Assembly (NCBI GenBank): GCA_026400375.1
Contig: JAPLPG010000203.1
Location: 1-45,238, forward strand
Length of the DNA: 45,238 bases
Direction: 5' to 3'
Source of the DNA: Novosphingobium sp.
GTDB lineage: Bacteria; Pseudomonadota; Alphaproteobacteria; Sphingomonadales; Sphingomonadaceae
This document shows positions 1 to 6,797 of this stretch, in pieces (position 1 is the first letter of the stretch; each line of letters begins with the position of its first letter). The notes beneath the pieces are model-generated. The model saw only the letters and a list, made by a program, of their open reading frames with translations, did not search any database and was not told the origin of the DNA. A program made the translations under genes and the position numbers.

Positions 1-141
1 AATTCGCCGACGCGGTGGGCGTGTTCTTCCGCGTCCACCCGAAGCGCGTGTACGGTCTGTTGGAAAAGTGGGTCCGTGCCGGCTGGTGGGAGTACGGCGT
101 TTCCGTCCGCGCGGGATGGTTCACCCCCGAGGCGCCGGAAA
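1..141. repeat. direct terminal repeat, left copy
   Basis: These 141 bases are identical to 45098-45238. The repeat lies inside a coding sequence, and its length equals a common assembler k-mer. It therefore most likely reflects a circular assembly graph (circularly permuted or cohesive-end genome) and not a biological terminal repeat. The real genome would be about 45,097 bp. Confidence 0.9.
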
Positions 142-155
142 GGATCGAACCGTGA
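1..155 (+). CDS. small putative winged-helix protein, 3' part (starts at 45016)
   Basis: The window opens inside this gene, read in the frame whose first full codon is at base 3, with TGA at 153-155. Joined to 45016-45238 across the circular junction it encodes 78 residues. The end of the protein has the pattern VYGLLEKWVRAGWWEYGV then a short beta-like end, which resembles the recognition helix and wing of a winged-helix fold; this is a visual guess only. The stop overlaps the GTG start of the SNF2 helicase (GTGA), so the two are translationally coupled. No function is recognised. Confidence 0.7.
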   Translation, partial: FADAVGVFFRVHPKRVYGLLEKWVRAGWWEYGVSVRAGWFTPEAPERIEP

Positions 156-1552
156 TCATCACCCCCAAGGACTTCACCCCGCGCCCGTACCAGAAGATCA
201 TCACCGACTTCATCCTTGACAACGAGCGGTGCGGGGTGTGGGCGGGCATGGGCTTGGGAAAATCCATTTCCTCGCTCAACGCCCTCGACACTCTGCAAAT
301 GCTCGACGACCGCCCTATCCTGGTCGTCGCACCGCTGCGCGTGGCCACCACCACCTGGCCCGACGAAGTGCGCAAGTGGAATCACCTGCGTCACCTTACC
401 GTGCTGCCGATCACGGGCAGCGAGAAGGAACGGCTGCGGGCGCTCAAGTACGACGCCAATATCCTCACCACGAATTTCGAACAGCTACCGTGGCTCGTCG
501 AGCATTACGGCGACCGCTGGCCGTTCGCCACGGTGGTGATCGACGAATCGACCAAGCTGAAGGGCTTCCGACTGCGCCAGGGCACCCAGCGCGCCAAGGC
601 CTTGGGCCGGATGGCGCACACCAAGATCAAGCGCATCGTCGAGCTCACCGGCACGCCGGCGCCCAACGGCTTGGAAGACCTGTGGGGCCAGGCGTGGTTC
701 CTGGACAGAGGCGCACGACTCGGTCGCACATACGACGATTTCAAGAAACGCTGGTTCCGCAAGAAGTACAGCGGCTTCGGCACCGAACCGCTGGAGCACG
801 CCCAAGACCAGATCCAGCGCGCGCTGCGCGATATCTGCGTCACTATCGACGCCAAAGACTGGTTCGATTTGAAAGACCCGATCGTCAACAATATCTACGT
901 CGACCTGCCGGCCAAGGCGCGCGCGCTGTACCAGGACATGGAGAAGCGCGCCTTTATGGAGATCGCGGCCATGGGCACCATGCACGGCATCGAGGCGCTG
1001 GGCGCGGCGCAGAAGATCGGTAAGCTGCTCCAGTTGTCCAATGGCGCCGCGTACATCGGCGAGGGCGGGCGGGAGTGGGCCGAGGTCCACGACGCGAAGA
1101 TCCAGGCGCTGGAGGAAATTGTCGAGGAAGCGGCCGGCATGCCGGTGCTGGTGTCGATCCAGTTCAAGTCGGACCTTGCACGCCTGCTGGCCGCCTTCGG
1201 CAAAGACGCGATCGCATTGAACAGCCAGGAGGGCGTGCGGCGTGCGCAGCGGGGCGAGGGCAAGGTGTGGCTGGGCCACCCGGCCAGCATGGGCCACGGT
1301 GTCGACGGCTTGCAGGAGCACACCAACATCATGGCCTTCTTCGGCCACGACTGGAACCTGGAGCAGCGGCTGCAGATCATCGAGCGCATCGGGCCGACCC
1401 GCCAAATGCAGGCCGGCAAAGATCGGCCGATGTTTATCCACAATATTATTACCAGGGAATCGGCAGATGAGCTAGTATTGGAACGGGTAGAGACAAAGCG
1501 CTCGACTCAGGACATTCTATTAGCGGCGATGAAAACGAAAGGTTACTTATGA
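152..1552 (+). CDS. SNF2/DEAD-type DNA helicase (replication module)
   Basis: Superfamily 2 ATPase of 466 residues. It shows Walker A GMGLGKS at residues 32-38, a DES box at 131-133 (VVIDESTK), motif III-like ELTGTPAPNG, and a C-terminal helicase half with GHGVDGLQ and QIIERIGPTRQ. Phage proteins of this type sit in the replication module beside DNA polymerase and a VRR-NUC nuclease and are thought to remodel or unwind DNA; the precise role is unproven. An open frame extends upstream to 68. I chose GTG at 152 because it overlaps the stop of the preceding gene and the upstream stretch lies in that gene's sequence in another frame. The 3' end overlaps the endonuclease VII start (ATGA). A second, different SNF2-type helicase is at 29719-31089. 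Confidence 0.88.
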   Translation: MIITPKDFTPRPYQKIITDFILDNERCGVWAGMGLGKSISSLNALDTLQMLDDRPILVVAPLRVATTTWPDEVRKWNHLRHLTVLPITGSEKERLRALKYDANILTTNFEQLPWLVEHYGDRWPFATVVIDESTKLKGFRLRQGTQRAKALGRMAHTKIKRIVELTGTPAPNGLEDLWGQAWFLDRGARLGRTYDDFKKRWFRKKYSGFGTEPLEHAQDQIQRALRDICVTIDAKDWFDLKDPIVNNIYVDLPAKARALYQDMEKRAFMEIAAMGTMHGIEALGAAQKIGKLLQLSNGAAYIGEGGREWAEVHDAKIQALEEIVEEAAGMPVLVSIQFKSDLARLLAAFGKDAIALNSQEGVRRAQRGEGKVWLGHPASMGHGVDGLQEHTNIMAFFGHDWNLEQRLQIIERIGPTRQMQAGKDRPMFIHNIITRESADELVLERVETKRSTQDILLAAMKTKGYL

Positions 1553-2067
1553 GGGCGTGCAACAGGTGCGGCGAAGTAAAACCAGTAGAGACGGGCTATT
1601 ACAAGAATAAGAAGTGCGCGGACGGATACCTAACGATATGCCGAACCTGCGTATGTGCAGATCGCCGGGCGTACGTGGCTAAAAATTATGATGAAGTTAG
1701 GGCGAAGGTTAAAGACTATTGGGAGAAAAACAAAGACACCTTGCGGCAACAAAATCGGGACTACCACGCTAAACACCGGCGGCGCTTGAAAGATTTACAG
1801 CGGGAGAAACAGACCGGATTCACCCCGGCTATGTTCGCGCAAGCAATTGAGCACCAAGGAGGTAAATGCCCCATATGCCTCCGCACCCTGGCCGATCTGC
1901 CCTACCGCACCCAGCACGCCGACCACTGTCACGCCACGGGGCAGCCACGAGGGGTGCTGTGCCAAACCTGCAACACCGCATTGGGTAAATTTAAAGATGA
2001 CCGCGAAATGCTCCGACGCGCCATCGCCTACCTCGACGCGCCGACAACTCTGCTCATGCTGATCTAA
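1549..2067 (+). CDS. endonuclease VII-like HNH nuclease
   Basis: A 172-residue protein with an N-terminal zinc-finger-like segment (CNRCGEVK then CRTCVCADRR), a charged helical linker, and a C-terminal recombination endonuclease VII domain. That domain carries CPIC, the DHCH catalytic motif and CQTCN, the usual four-cysteine zinc site around a beta-beta-alpha metal core. T4 endonuclease VII resolves branched DNA before packaging; free-standing phage relatives may resolve junctions or act as nicking or homing enzymes. It is coupled to the SNF2 helicase by an ATGA overlap, so junction processing in the replication module is the simplest reading. Codon use is more AT-rich than in the helicase, hinting at separate acquisition. 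The stop lies 4 bases before the first copy of the 40-bp promoter repeat. Confidence 0.88.
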   Translation: MRACNRCGEVKPVETGYYKNKKCADGYLTICRTCVCADRRAYVAKNYDEVRAKVKDYWEKNKDTLRQQNRDYHAKHRRRLKDLQREKQTGFTPAMFAQAIEHQGGKCPICLRTLADLPYRTQHADHCHATGQPRGVLCQTCNTALGKFKDDREMLRRAIAYLDAPTTLLMLI

Positions 2068-2071
2068 AATA

Positions 2072-2111
2072 AACTTGCACAAGTAAATACTTGCGTGTAT
2101 AGTTCTTACAT
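2072..2111 (+). promoter_or_regulatory. 40-bp promoter repeat, copy 1
   Basis: Contains -35 TTGCAC (2075-2080), a 17-bp spacer and -10 TATAGT (2098-2103). The same 40 bp occurs at 31300-31339 (reverse), 40958-40997 and 43556-43595. The -35 lies in the interrupted palindrome ACTTG-CA-CAAGT, and a second box CTTGCGT lies in the spacer, so a repressor or activator could bind. It would drive the lipoprotein and membrane-peptide genes at 2157-3321. A short leader hairpin (CCGAGT/ACTCGG, 2118-2134) follows. Confidence 0.8.
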
Positions 2112-2156
2112 GCGCTACCGAGTCGCCCACTCGGCAAACCACTGAAAGGAAACACC

Positions 2157-2570
2157 ATGAAACGCATTTTCGCAATTGCTGCTGTCGCTTCCATCCTCGC
2201 TGCTTGCGGTGGCCAGGCAAAGGCCGCACCTACCGTTGTAGTCAACAGCAACGGCACCGCAGTCTACGGCTCCGAGCAGGCTGTCTCGGTCGAGAAGGAC
2301 ACCTCGGCCGGCTACAACCGCGTAGTCGTCCGTTACGGCAGCGGCGCCCAGTATGTCAACGATGACGCGGCCTGGTCGAAGTTCGCCAAGCTGTCGGCCG
2401 GTTTCTTCCTGCCGGTGGTGTCGGGCGCCAAGGTCTATGACATCAGCAAGACCAACGGCATCTACTGCGCCAACGGTCAGACCGTAGTGTCGTTCCCGAA
2501 TGTCGCGCCGGCGGAGTACCTGAACGATGGCTGCGCGCTGTTCAACGCAGCCAAGGGCGCAGCACAGTAA
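2157..2570 (+). CDS. secreted lipoprotein (accessory)
   Basis: A 137-residue protein with a lipoprotein signal: positively charged start MKR, a hydrophobic stretch and the lipobox LAAC with Cys17 as the modified residue. The mature part is small and beta-rich with two further cysteines (IYCANG and DGCALF), perhaps a disulfide. Start ATG has the ribosome site AAAGGA. It is the first gene after promoter copy 1. Phage-encoded outer-membrane lipoproteins often block superinfection by masking a receptor (T5 Llp is the known case). That role here is inference from topology and from its independent promoter. No specific family is recognised. Confidence 0.75.
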   Translation: MKRIFAIAAVASILAACGGQAKAAPTVVVNSNGTAVYGSEQAVSVEKDTSAGYNRVVVRYGSGAQYVNDDAAWSKFAKLSAGFFLPVVSGAKVYDISKTNGIYCANGQTVVSFPNVAPAEYLNDGCALFNAAKGAAQ

Positions 2571-2614
2571 TCACTCGGCGCCCTCCGGGGCGCCATCCTC
2601 CCAAGGAAACTATC

Positions 2615-3001
2615 ATGCAAACCGATGTCGCCATCAACGCCTCGCTGACCGCCACCAATGCCGCGCTTGCGGCGCAGTCCGCAGAGAACGCCCGCCAAGC
2701 GCGTATCGAGCGCTGCAAGGTGGAACTGCTCCAGTACGAACCAAAAGCTGCCAATGCGGCACAAATGCAATCCTACGCCAGCTGTGTGCAGATCGTCTAT
2801 CCAGAGTCCGAAGAATCATCGATCGCATGGAAGTGGATAATCGCGGCCGTAATGATTATCATCGTTGTGGGCGCTGTGATAGGCGCGCTGCGCGACACTT
2901 ACGACTTGCTCGGCGGTGTGGTTGGTGGCGCACTCGCCGGGGCTTGCATTTCGGGCGTGCTATTACTGTTCGGCCTCGGCATCGCCTTCGTAATTTCTTA
3001 A
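2615..3001 (+). CDS. membrane protein with two C-terminal TM segments
   Basis: A 128-residue protein whose first half is soluble, alanine-rich and probably helical (residues 1-55). Two hydrophobic segments follow at about 70-90 (WKWIIAAVMIIIVVGAVIGA) and 98-127, separated by a short polar loop. ATG follows CCCAAGGAAACTATC with AAGGA as ribosome site. It is co-transcribed with the upstream lipoprotein and the downstream membrane peptides. Function unknown; the cassette looks like an envelope-modifying accessory unit. Confidence 0.7.
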   Translation: MQTDVAINASLTATNAALAAQSAENARQARIERCKVELLQYEPKAANAAQMQSYASCVQIVYPESEESSIAWKWIIAAVMIIIVVGAVIGALRDTYDLLGGVVGGALAGACISGVLLLFGLGIAFVIS

Positions 3002-3023
3002 CCGACACCCCAAGGAGAACACC

Positions 3024-3101
3024 ATGATCTACTTCTTTATCCTCTGCTGCATCGTCGGCAGCGTAATGGGCTGGGCCATCGTGCGCGGCGGTGCGAAATG
3101 A
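3024..3101 (+). CDS. 25-residue membrane peptide
   Basis: A short open frame starting MIYFFILCCIVGSVMG that is almost entirely one transmembrane helix, with a basic C-terminus (VRGGAK). It has a strong AAGGAG ribosome site 7 bases before ATG, and its stop overlaps the next start (ATGA). The ribosome site and the overlap chain make it a credible gene despite its size. Function unknown. Confidence 0.6.
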   Translation: MIYFFILCCIVGSVMGWAIVRGGAK

Positions 3102-3208
3102 AAGCCCGCACCGTCCGCTGGCTGTTGCGCAACGAACCCGCGATCACCGCAGCGGTGGTCATCCTGCTGGCGCTGTTCATCTCCGGCACGGCCGACCCGC
3201 TGATATGA
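3098..3208 (+). CDS. 36-residue membrane peptide
   Basis: Starts MKARTVRWLLRNE and continues into one hydrophobic helix (AITAAVVILLALFISG), a typical positive-inside single-span peptide. Its start overlaps the preceding stop (ATGA) and its stop is in ATATGA, overlapping the next start. Function unknown. Confidence 0.55.
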   Translation: MKARTVRWLLRNEPAITAAVVILLALFISGTADPLI

Positions 3209-3321
3209 ACTGGCGAGACGTTAAACGGGCCGCAGCGCGCGCAGAGAACGAATACGCGGTACAGGCATATCTGGTCTGTTTCATCGCCGCAGCGGCTGCG
3301 CTCGCAAGCCTGTGGGCCTGA
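3205..3321 (+). CDS. 38-residue membrane peptide, last gene of the rightward block
   Basis: Basic N-terminus (MNWRDVKRAAARAENE) followed by one hydrophobic helix ending LASLWA. It overlaps the preceding stop codon (ATGA). It converges with the spanin gene, with one base between the two stop codons, and no terminator hairpin is evident at the junction. Function unknown; it may form a small membrane complex with the two peptides before it. Confidence 0.55.
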   Translation: MNWRDVKRAAARAENEYAVQAYLVCFIAAAAALASLWA

Positions 3322-3322
3322 T

Positions 3323-3577
3323 TCACTTCGGCCACGCCTCTACCGTCTTGCGGTGGCGCACCGCGCAATCCACGTAGCGCGGAATCAGCACCTCCTGCAC
3401 CCACCCTTGCAACACGTCATAATCGTCAGCGGTCGGCGTCTCGCCGATCAGCTGGCAATCATTTGCCAGGTACTGATCGAGCGATGGCTTGATCGGCTGC
3501 GGCGGCGGTTTCGGAGAGGTTGCGCAGCCGCACAGAGCCAGGCTTGCAATCAGTAGGGAGAGGGGGAGGGGGCGCAT
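3323..3577 (-). CDS. Rz1: outer-membrane spanin (Rz1-like lipoprotein)
   Basis: An 84-residue lipoprotein: signal MRPLPLSLLIASLALCGC with Cys18 as the likely lipidated residue (lipobox LCGC), then a proline-rich linker (PKPPPQPIKP) typical of Rz1. It begins inside the Rz gene in another frame, the classic overlapping spanin arrangement, but extends well past the Rz stop. Start ATG at 3577 is chosen for its AAGGAA ribosome site; the frame upstream has no signal peptide. The protein would sit in the outer membrane, bind Rz across the periplasm and fuse the membranes at lysis. It is the last gene of the leftward block. Confidence 0.85.
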   Translation of the reverse strand: MRPLPLSLLIASLALCGCATSPKPPPQPIKPSLDQYLANDCQLIGETPTADDYDVLQGWVQEVLIPRYVDCAVRHRKTVEAWPK

Positions 3578-3863
3578 TTTTCTGGTTCCTTCGGATGGCG
3601 GCGAGCTGGGCGCTGACACTGGAGAGATCCGTCTGCGCACTCAGCGCGGCGGCCTTGATCAGATCGGCGCCGGCCTTGTAATCGGACAGCGCTACTTGCG
3701 ACGCCTGGCTGATGGCCTCGGCGTTGTCTTTCTTGATGTTGGCGATCTCCACCTTCAGATCCGCCACGGTTCCGGCGTACCACAGCTTGGCACCAGTGCC
3801 GCCTACCACAAGGCCGACGACCAGCGCGCCGGCGGCAATCGGCCAGGTGGGGATCAGGCTCAT
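3459..3863 (-). CDS. Rz: inner-membrane spanin (Rz-like)
   Basis: A 134-residue protein with one N-terminal membrane helix (IAAGALVVGLVVGG, about residues 9-22) and a long periplasmic helical region rich in Ala, Lys, Asp and Gln (residues 30-100), as in i-spanins. Its 3' half overlaps the Rz1 start in another frame. Its start overlaps the endolysin stop (ATGA). Position after the endolysin, topology and the nested lipoprotein together make the call secure although sequence similarity in this family is low. Confidence 0.82.
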   Translation of the reverse strand: MSLIPTWPIAAGALVVGLVVGGTGAKLWYAGTVADLKVEIANIKKDNAEAISQASQVALSDYKAGADLIKAAALSAQTDLSSVSAQLAAIRRNQKNAPPPPLPTDCKPGSVRLRNLSETAAAADQAIARSVPGK

Positions 3864-4321
3864 CCGATCACCATGCGTTCAATCAGCCGGGCCGCGCGCG
3901 CCGGGGTGTCTTCCAGCGCCCATTTGGAATCGCGCATCTGGCGGCCCGCTTCGGCAAAGTCGCCAGTCTGCATCGCGGCCACCGCCTTGCGGAAGCCCAG
4001 CAGCCCCGTGGTGCCCAGTTGGAAAGCCATGTTGACGACCACGCGCTGGCGATTCTCCGACAGCCGGCGCCACCATGGCGCGCGCGCATCCAGTTCGGCC
4101 ATCTTCGCGTCAATGTCCAGATCCAGCAGCTGCGCCGATTGCTCGGCGGTGATGCTCCTGCCGTTGCGCAGATCCGCACCAAACGGCGCCGGATTGGCGC
4201 CTTTTAGTGGGTCCAGTAAATGTCCGACGCCGATCGTCCAGTAGCCGAGGTGATCGCGGTAGGAGCGCAGCTTCTCGCCCTCGTCGCTGCGCAATTCGCT
4301 TTTTAGTAGTTCGCGGTTCAT
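3860..4321 (-). CDS. endolysin, T4-type lysozyme (GH24)
   Basis: A 153-residue muramidase that cleaves the glycan strands of peptidoglycan. The active-site block is clear at residues 13-33: DEGEKLRSYRDHLGYWTIG followed by VGH. It carries the Glu (14), Asp (23) and Thr (29) spacing of the T4 lysozyme family. The C-terminal half has the expected NMAFQLGTTGLLGF helix. There is no N-terminal signal or SAR segment, so it should depend on the holin for export. It overlaps the holin stop and the Rz start by ATGA on both sides. Confidence 0.92.
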   Translation of the reverse strand: MNRELLKSELRSDEGEKLRSYRDHLGYWTIGVGHLLDPLKGANPAPFGADLRNGRSITAEQSAQLLDLDIDAKMAELDARAPWWRRLSENRQRVVVNMAFQLGTTGLLGFRKAVAAMQTGDFAEAGRQMRDSKWALEDTPARAARLIERMVIG

Positions 4322-4746
4322 GGGGTGTCCTTATTCACTTTGCCGAAAACCCGATCCAGCCACGGGAACATGCCGCCTTCGAGCATCCTGTCGACGACGC
4401 GGCTACCGCCGGCCCCGGCCAGGGTGATCAAGATGGCCTGGCCCCAGAATACGGTGGACCACCAGCTGGTGAGGAAGAACACCAGTAGGCCCGCCAGCAG
4501 ACTGGAAAACAGATCCTTAGCCACTTCCACCCAGACACGTTTGACGACGATGTCCGGGCTGCAAATCTTGTTGAGCGTGCCCGCCATTCCGCCGATAAAC
4601 GACAGCATGAACACGTAGAGAATTGTTTTAAACGAAATTGCTTCCAGCCCTTTGGCCAGATCGGTGTCCGCTGCCCACACGGTGGCGCTCCAGAACACCA
4701 GGAGGTAAGACCATATGGCGGTTTTTAGCTGCAGGCTCTTTGCCAC
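4318..4746 (-). CDS. holin (multi-span, LydA-like)
   Basis: A 142-residue membrane protein immediately upstream of the endolysin. Hydrophobic segments lie at about residues 10-27, 40-60, 80-97 and 100-115, with a charged C-terminus (DRVFGKVNKDTP). This resembles holins of the LydA/superfamily III sort found with GH24 endolysins in Gram-negative phages. I prefer the GTG at 4746 because AAGGGG lies 8 bases upstream; an extended frame to a TTG at 4812 adds a basic tail and lies within the previous gene. The stop overlaps the endolysin start (ATGA). It sets the time of lysis by holing the inner membrane. Confidence 0.75.
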   Translation of the reverse strand: MAKSLQLKTAIWSYLLVFWSATVWAADTDLAKGLEAISFKTILYVFMLSFIGGMAGTLNKICSPDIVVKRVWVEVAKDLFSSLLAGLLVFFLTSWWSTVFWGQAILITLAGAGGSRVVDRMLEGGMFPWLDRVFGKVNKDTP

Positions 4747-5237
4747 CCTATGCCCCTTGATCTTTGCTTGGCGTCGAGAAACGCCACGGCAATGTTTAGA
4801 AATGCGTTCCAATAGAAGAACAGCAACAAGGATACACTGTATCCGCCCCGTTCGGCAACGAAAGGTTGCGCGGCGTAACAGAAAGCTAAACTAGCAAAAC
4901 ACAAGTGCCGATACTGGAAAGCGCGGCGCCAGAACAACCGCATACGCATTGATCCGACGTGCAGGTAATCGGGAGTGGCATCGTTGAGCAGGACGTCCAG
5001 CATAATTATCGTGCCGAGGATGGCCATAAAGCCGAACAGTGTGGCGGCGTCGCTGGTGCGCGCCATCAGGAACACTTCGGAGCGCGGATCGCTGATAGCG
5101 TTGTACCAGGTCAGCACCGCGTCACCGCCGATAGCGAATCGGCATAGGGCGGGGAAATGGTCCTGGAGGCGGCGTATCACGCTGCGCCTCGATTGTTCAG
5201 GATGGACAGCACTTTCTTTGAGAATATCACGCAGCAT
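4725..5237 (-). CDS. membrane protein upstream of the holin
   Basis: A 170-residue protein beginning MLRDILKESAVHPEQSRRS. It has a soluble N-terminal part and at least three hydrophobic segments (LFGFMAILGTIIMLDVLL, then two in the region FASLAFCYAA to LLLFFYWNAFLNIAVAFL). ATG at 5237 has GGAG five bases upstream; the longer open frame above it is out-of-frame overlap with the next gene. It overlaps its neighbours on both sides and belongs to the lysis cassette by position. It may be an antiholin or accessory membrane protein; I do not recognise a family. Confidence 0.65.
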   Translation of the reverse strand: MLRDILKESAVHPEQSRRSVIRRLQDHFPALCRFAIGGDAVLTWYNAISDPRSEVFLMARTSDAATLFGFMAILGTIIMLDVLLNDATPDYLHVGSMRMRLFWRRAFQYRHLCFASLAFCYAAQPFVAERGGYSVSLLLFFYWNAFLNIAVAFLDAKQRSRGIGWQRACS

Positions 5238-5569
5238 AGGATCTCCAAGGCTTCGAGTAGTTTGCAGATGACGCGGTAAGGGCTGAACGCCGGGAAGCCA
5301 TCGTACTGATAGCCAAGGGCATGCGATACCACGAGGAGGGCGCAGACTACAGCAATCGGGATACTTGCGGGCAGGCGCAGACTGAGCGCGGCCACGGCGA
5401 CGATTATTTCGGCTGAGGCGCAGGCGGTGTAGAACTGGAGGGCCGTGTCGCGCGGCATAGGTAGGAATACGTTCAAGGCGACAACAGCGGTTAGCGCAAG
5501 CAGCCGCCAATCCCGCCAGCCCGCCCAGATGGCGAGCGCAAACAGCGCGGAATAGGCGACGTGCAACAT
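5177..5569 (-). CDS. polytopic membrane protein of the lysis cassette
   Basis: A 130-residue, very hydrophobic protein, from MLHVAYSALFALAIWAGW through about four membrane segments, ending in a basic tail (SKKVLSILNNRGAA). ATG at 5569 is preceded by AAAAGG and follows the stop of a 35-residue peptide gene. It overlaps the next gene by 61 bases. It could be a second holin-like protein. Function is inferred from position only. Confidence 0.6.
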   Translation of the reverse strand: MLHVAYSALFALAIWAGWRDWRLLALTAVVALNVFLPMPRDTALQFYTACASAEIIVAVAALSLRLPASIPIAVVCALLVVSHALGYQYDGFPAFSPYRVICKLLEALEILCCVIFSKKVLSILNNRGAA

Positions 5570-5573
5570 GGCT

Positions 5574-5681
5574 TTAGCCTTTTGGCGGAGTGCCTGGCGG
5601 ATTCTTCGGTGGGGGGTTGCCGTTGCCGGCGTCGGGGTCATTCGGATCGCTGTCGTCCGGGCCTGCATATTGAGCGTTCAT
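5574..5681 (-). CDS. 35-residue proline/asparagine-rich peptide
   Basis: Begins MNAQYAGPDDSDPNDPDAGN and ends in PPPKNPPGTPPKG. It has a good ribosome site (GAAAGG, 8 bases before ATG) and its stop lies 4 bases before the next start. The sequence is fully unstructured in appearance: acidic first half, proline-rich basic second half. Function unknown. Confidence 0.5.
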   Translation of the reverse strand: MNAQYAGPDDSDPNDPDAGNGNPPPKNPPGTPPKG

Positions 5682-5730
5682 GTTGTTACCTTTCGATAGA
5701 ATTGAAGGGACTACGCCGAATTGTACCCCA

Positions 5731-5934
5731 TCACTCTGGATCTGTGGGCGGTTCTGGCGGAATCAGCTCGACGCCATCTCGGGCGGCGTTTGCGCGGTAG
5801 CTCACCCAGTCCATCCAGAAATCGTCCGACACGATAATGTAGCAATCGGCGTGCTCGGGTTGCAGCTGCTGGTTGTAGCACCCGGTGAGACCACCATCGG
5901 CGTCATACGTCACGTAATAGATAATTTTGTTCAT
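5731..5934 (-). CDS. hypothetical 67-residue protein
   Basis: Begins MNKIIYYVTYDADGGLTGCY and ends in a proline/acidic tail (LIPPEPPTDPE). The pattern of a short beta strand plus tryptophan-containing helix (SDDFWMDWVSYRANA) resembles small proteins encoded after tail-fibre genes, some of which are fibre-assembly chaperones; that is inference. ATG at 5934 follows AAGGTGG at a suitable distance; an in-frame TTG at 5940 would overlap the previous stop. Confidence 0.6.
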   Translation of the reverse strand: MNKIIYYVTYDADGGLTGCYNQQLQPEHADCYIIVSDDFWMDWVSYRANAARDGVELIPPEPPTDPE

Positions 5935-5936
5935 GG

Positions 5937-6797
5937 TCAACCCACCTTGGTAAAGGTCAGCGAAGCGTACACTTCGTTCAACCCACTGCTAGCAGAAACT
6001 CCGGCAGTAGCTGAAACATTGCTCCAAGTTCTGGCGGATATTAATTTAGTCGCACTGATAGTGAAACGGCCAGACAGGAAATGTAGCGAGCCCGCACTTG
6101 ACCCTGAAGTGCCAGAAATCGCAATCACGGAGTTGTCCGTGACGTTATAAAGATTTGACTGCGCCGAAGCATTTGGAGGTGCCGAAACAAATCCTGAAAA
6201 ATCATAAGTTCCGGCGGGAAATGATATCTGATTTGCAGACAAACTCGCACCTTGGATTGAATTTGTACCGATAATCGTTTGCAGTTCTCGTACCGTCTGA
6301 GTCAGCGATACGACGGATCCGGGGGAAGTTCCGCTAGCTTTTCGGTCTTGGACCTGCAAACACGGCAGCATGGCCGGCAATTCCATAGCCCAGTTGGTCG
6401 GGTCCGCTGACGGCGCGGTGGTGCTGACCCCGGCGGCCGTGGTACGGCGGTACGCGCGCAGCACGCCGGGCGTTGGGTCGAACACAGCCGCGTATTGCGG
6501 GTACGTGGTGCCGCTCACCCAGACCGATGCGCCCGCGCTGGCAGCGGCGCCGGCAGCGTACTGCTGAGCCTGCGTTGCGCTTGTCGCGGCACCCGCGGCG
6601 CTGGCAGCGGCGGCCCCGGCCTGATTGTAAGCGTCCACCGCATTGGCGTAGACGTTCGCCGCCGCCGCGCCAAACTGCGCGACAGCCGCCGTCAGCCAGG
6701 TGACGAAGGCGTCTACGCGACTGGAGAATGTCGCGCGGTCGCCGCGCTGCGGCGCCGGGGCTGGTGCCGGGTTGATGGTCGGTGGGATAGTAGCCAT
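5937..6797 (-). CDS. tail fibre / tip protein with C-terminal beta domain
   Basis: A 286-residue protein. Residues 1-90 are Ala-rich and helical with proline at the start (MATIPPTINPAPAPAPQRGD), a form seen in the shaft or attachment part of tail fibres. Residues about 92-140 (VWVSGTTYPQYAAVFDPTPG) look like a small carbohydrate-binding or chitin-binding-like module with a W/Y pattern. The C-terminal 140 residues are Ser/Thr/Asn-rich beta strands like a trimeric C1q/TNF-type knob. It is the last structural gene of the leftward block and overlaps the previous gene by one base (TAATG). It is probably a receptor-binding protein. Confidence 0.7.
   Translation of the reverse strand: MATIPPTINPAPAPAPQRGDRATFSSRVDAFVTWLTAAVAQFGAAAANVYANAVDAYNQAGAAAASAAGAATSATQAQQYAAGAAASAGASVWVSGTTYPQYAAVFDPTPGVLRAYRRTTAAGVSTTAPSADPTNWAMELPAMLPCLQVQDRKASGTSPGSVVSLTQTVRELQTIIGTNSIQGASLSANQISFPAGTYDFSGFVSAPPNASAQSNLYNVTDNSVIAISGTSGSSAGSLHFLSGRFTISATKLISARTWSNVSATAGVSASSGLNEVYASLTFTKVG

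Noticed and set aside
485..1441. 318-codon open frame opposite the SNF2 helicase
   Set aside because: Arg/Leu/His-rich antisense reading caused by GC-rich third positions; the opposite strand has full helicase motifs.
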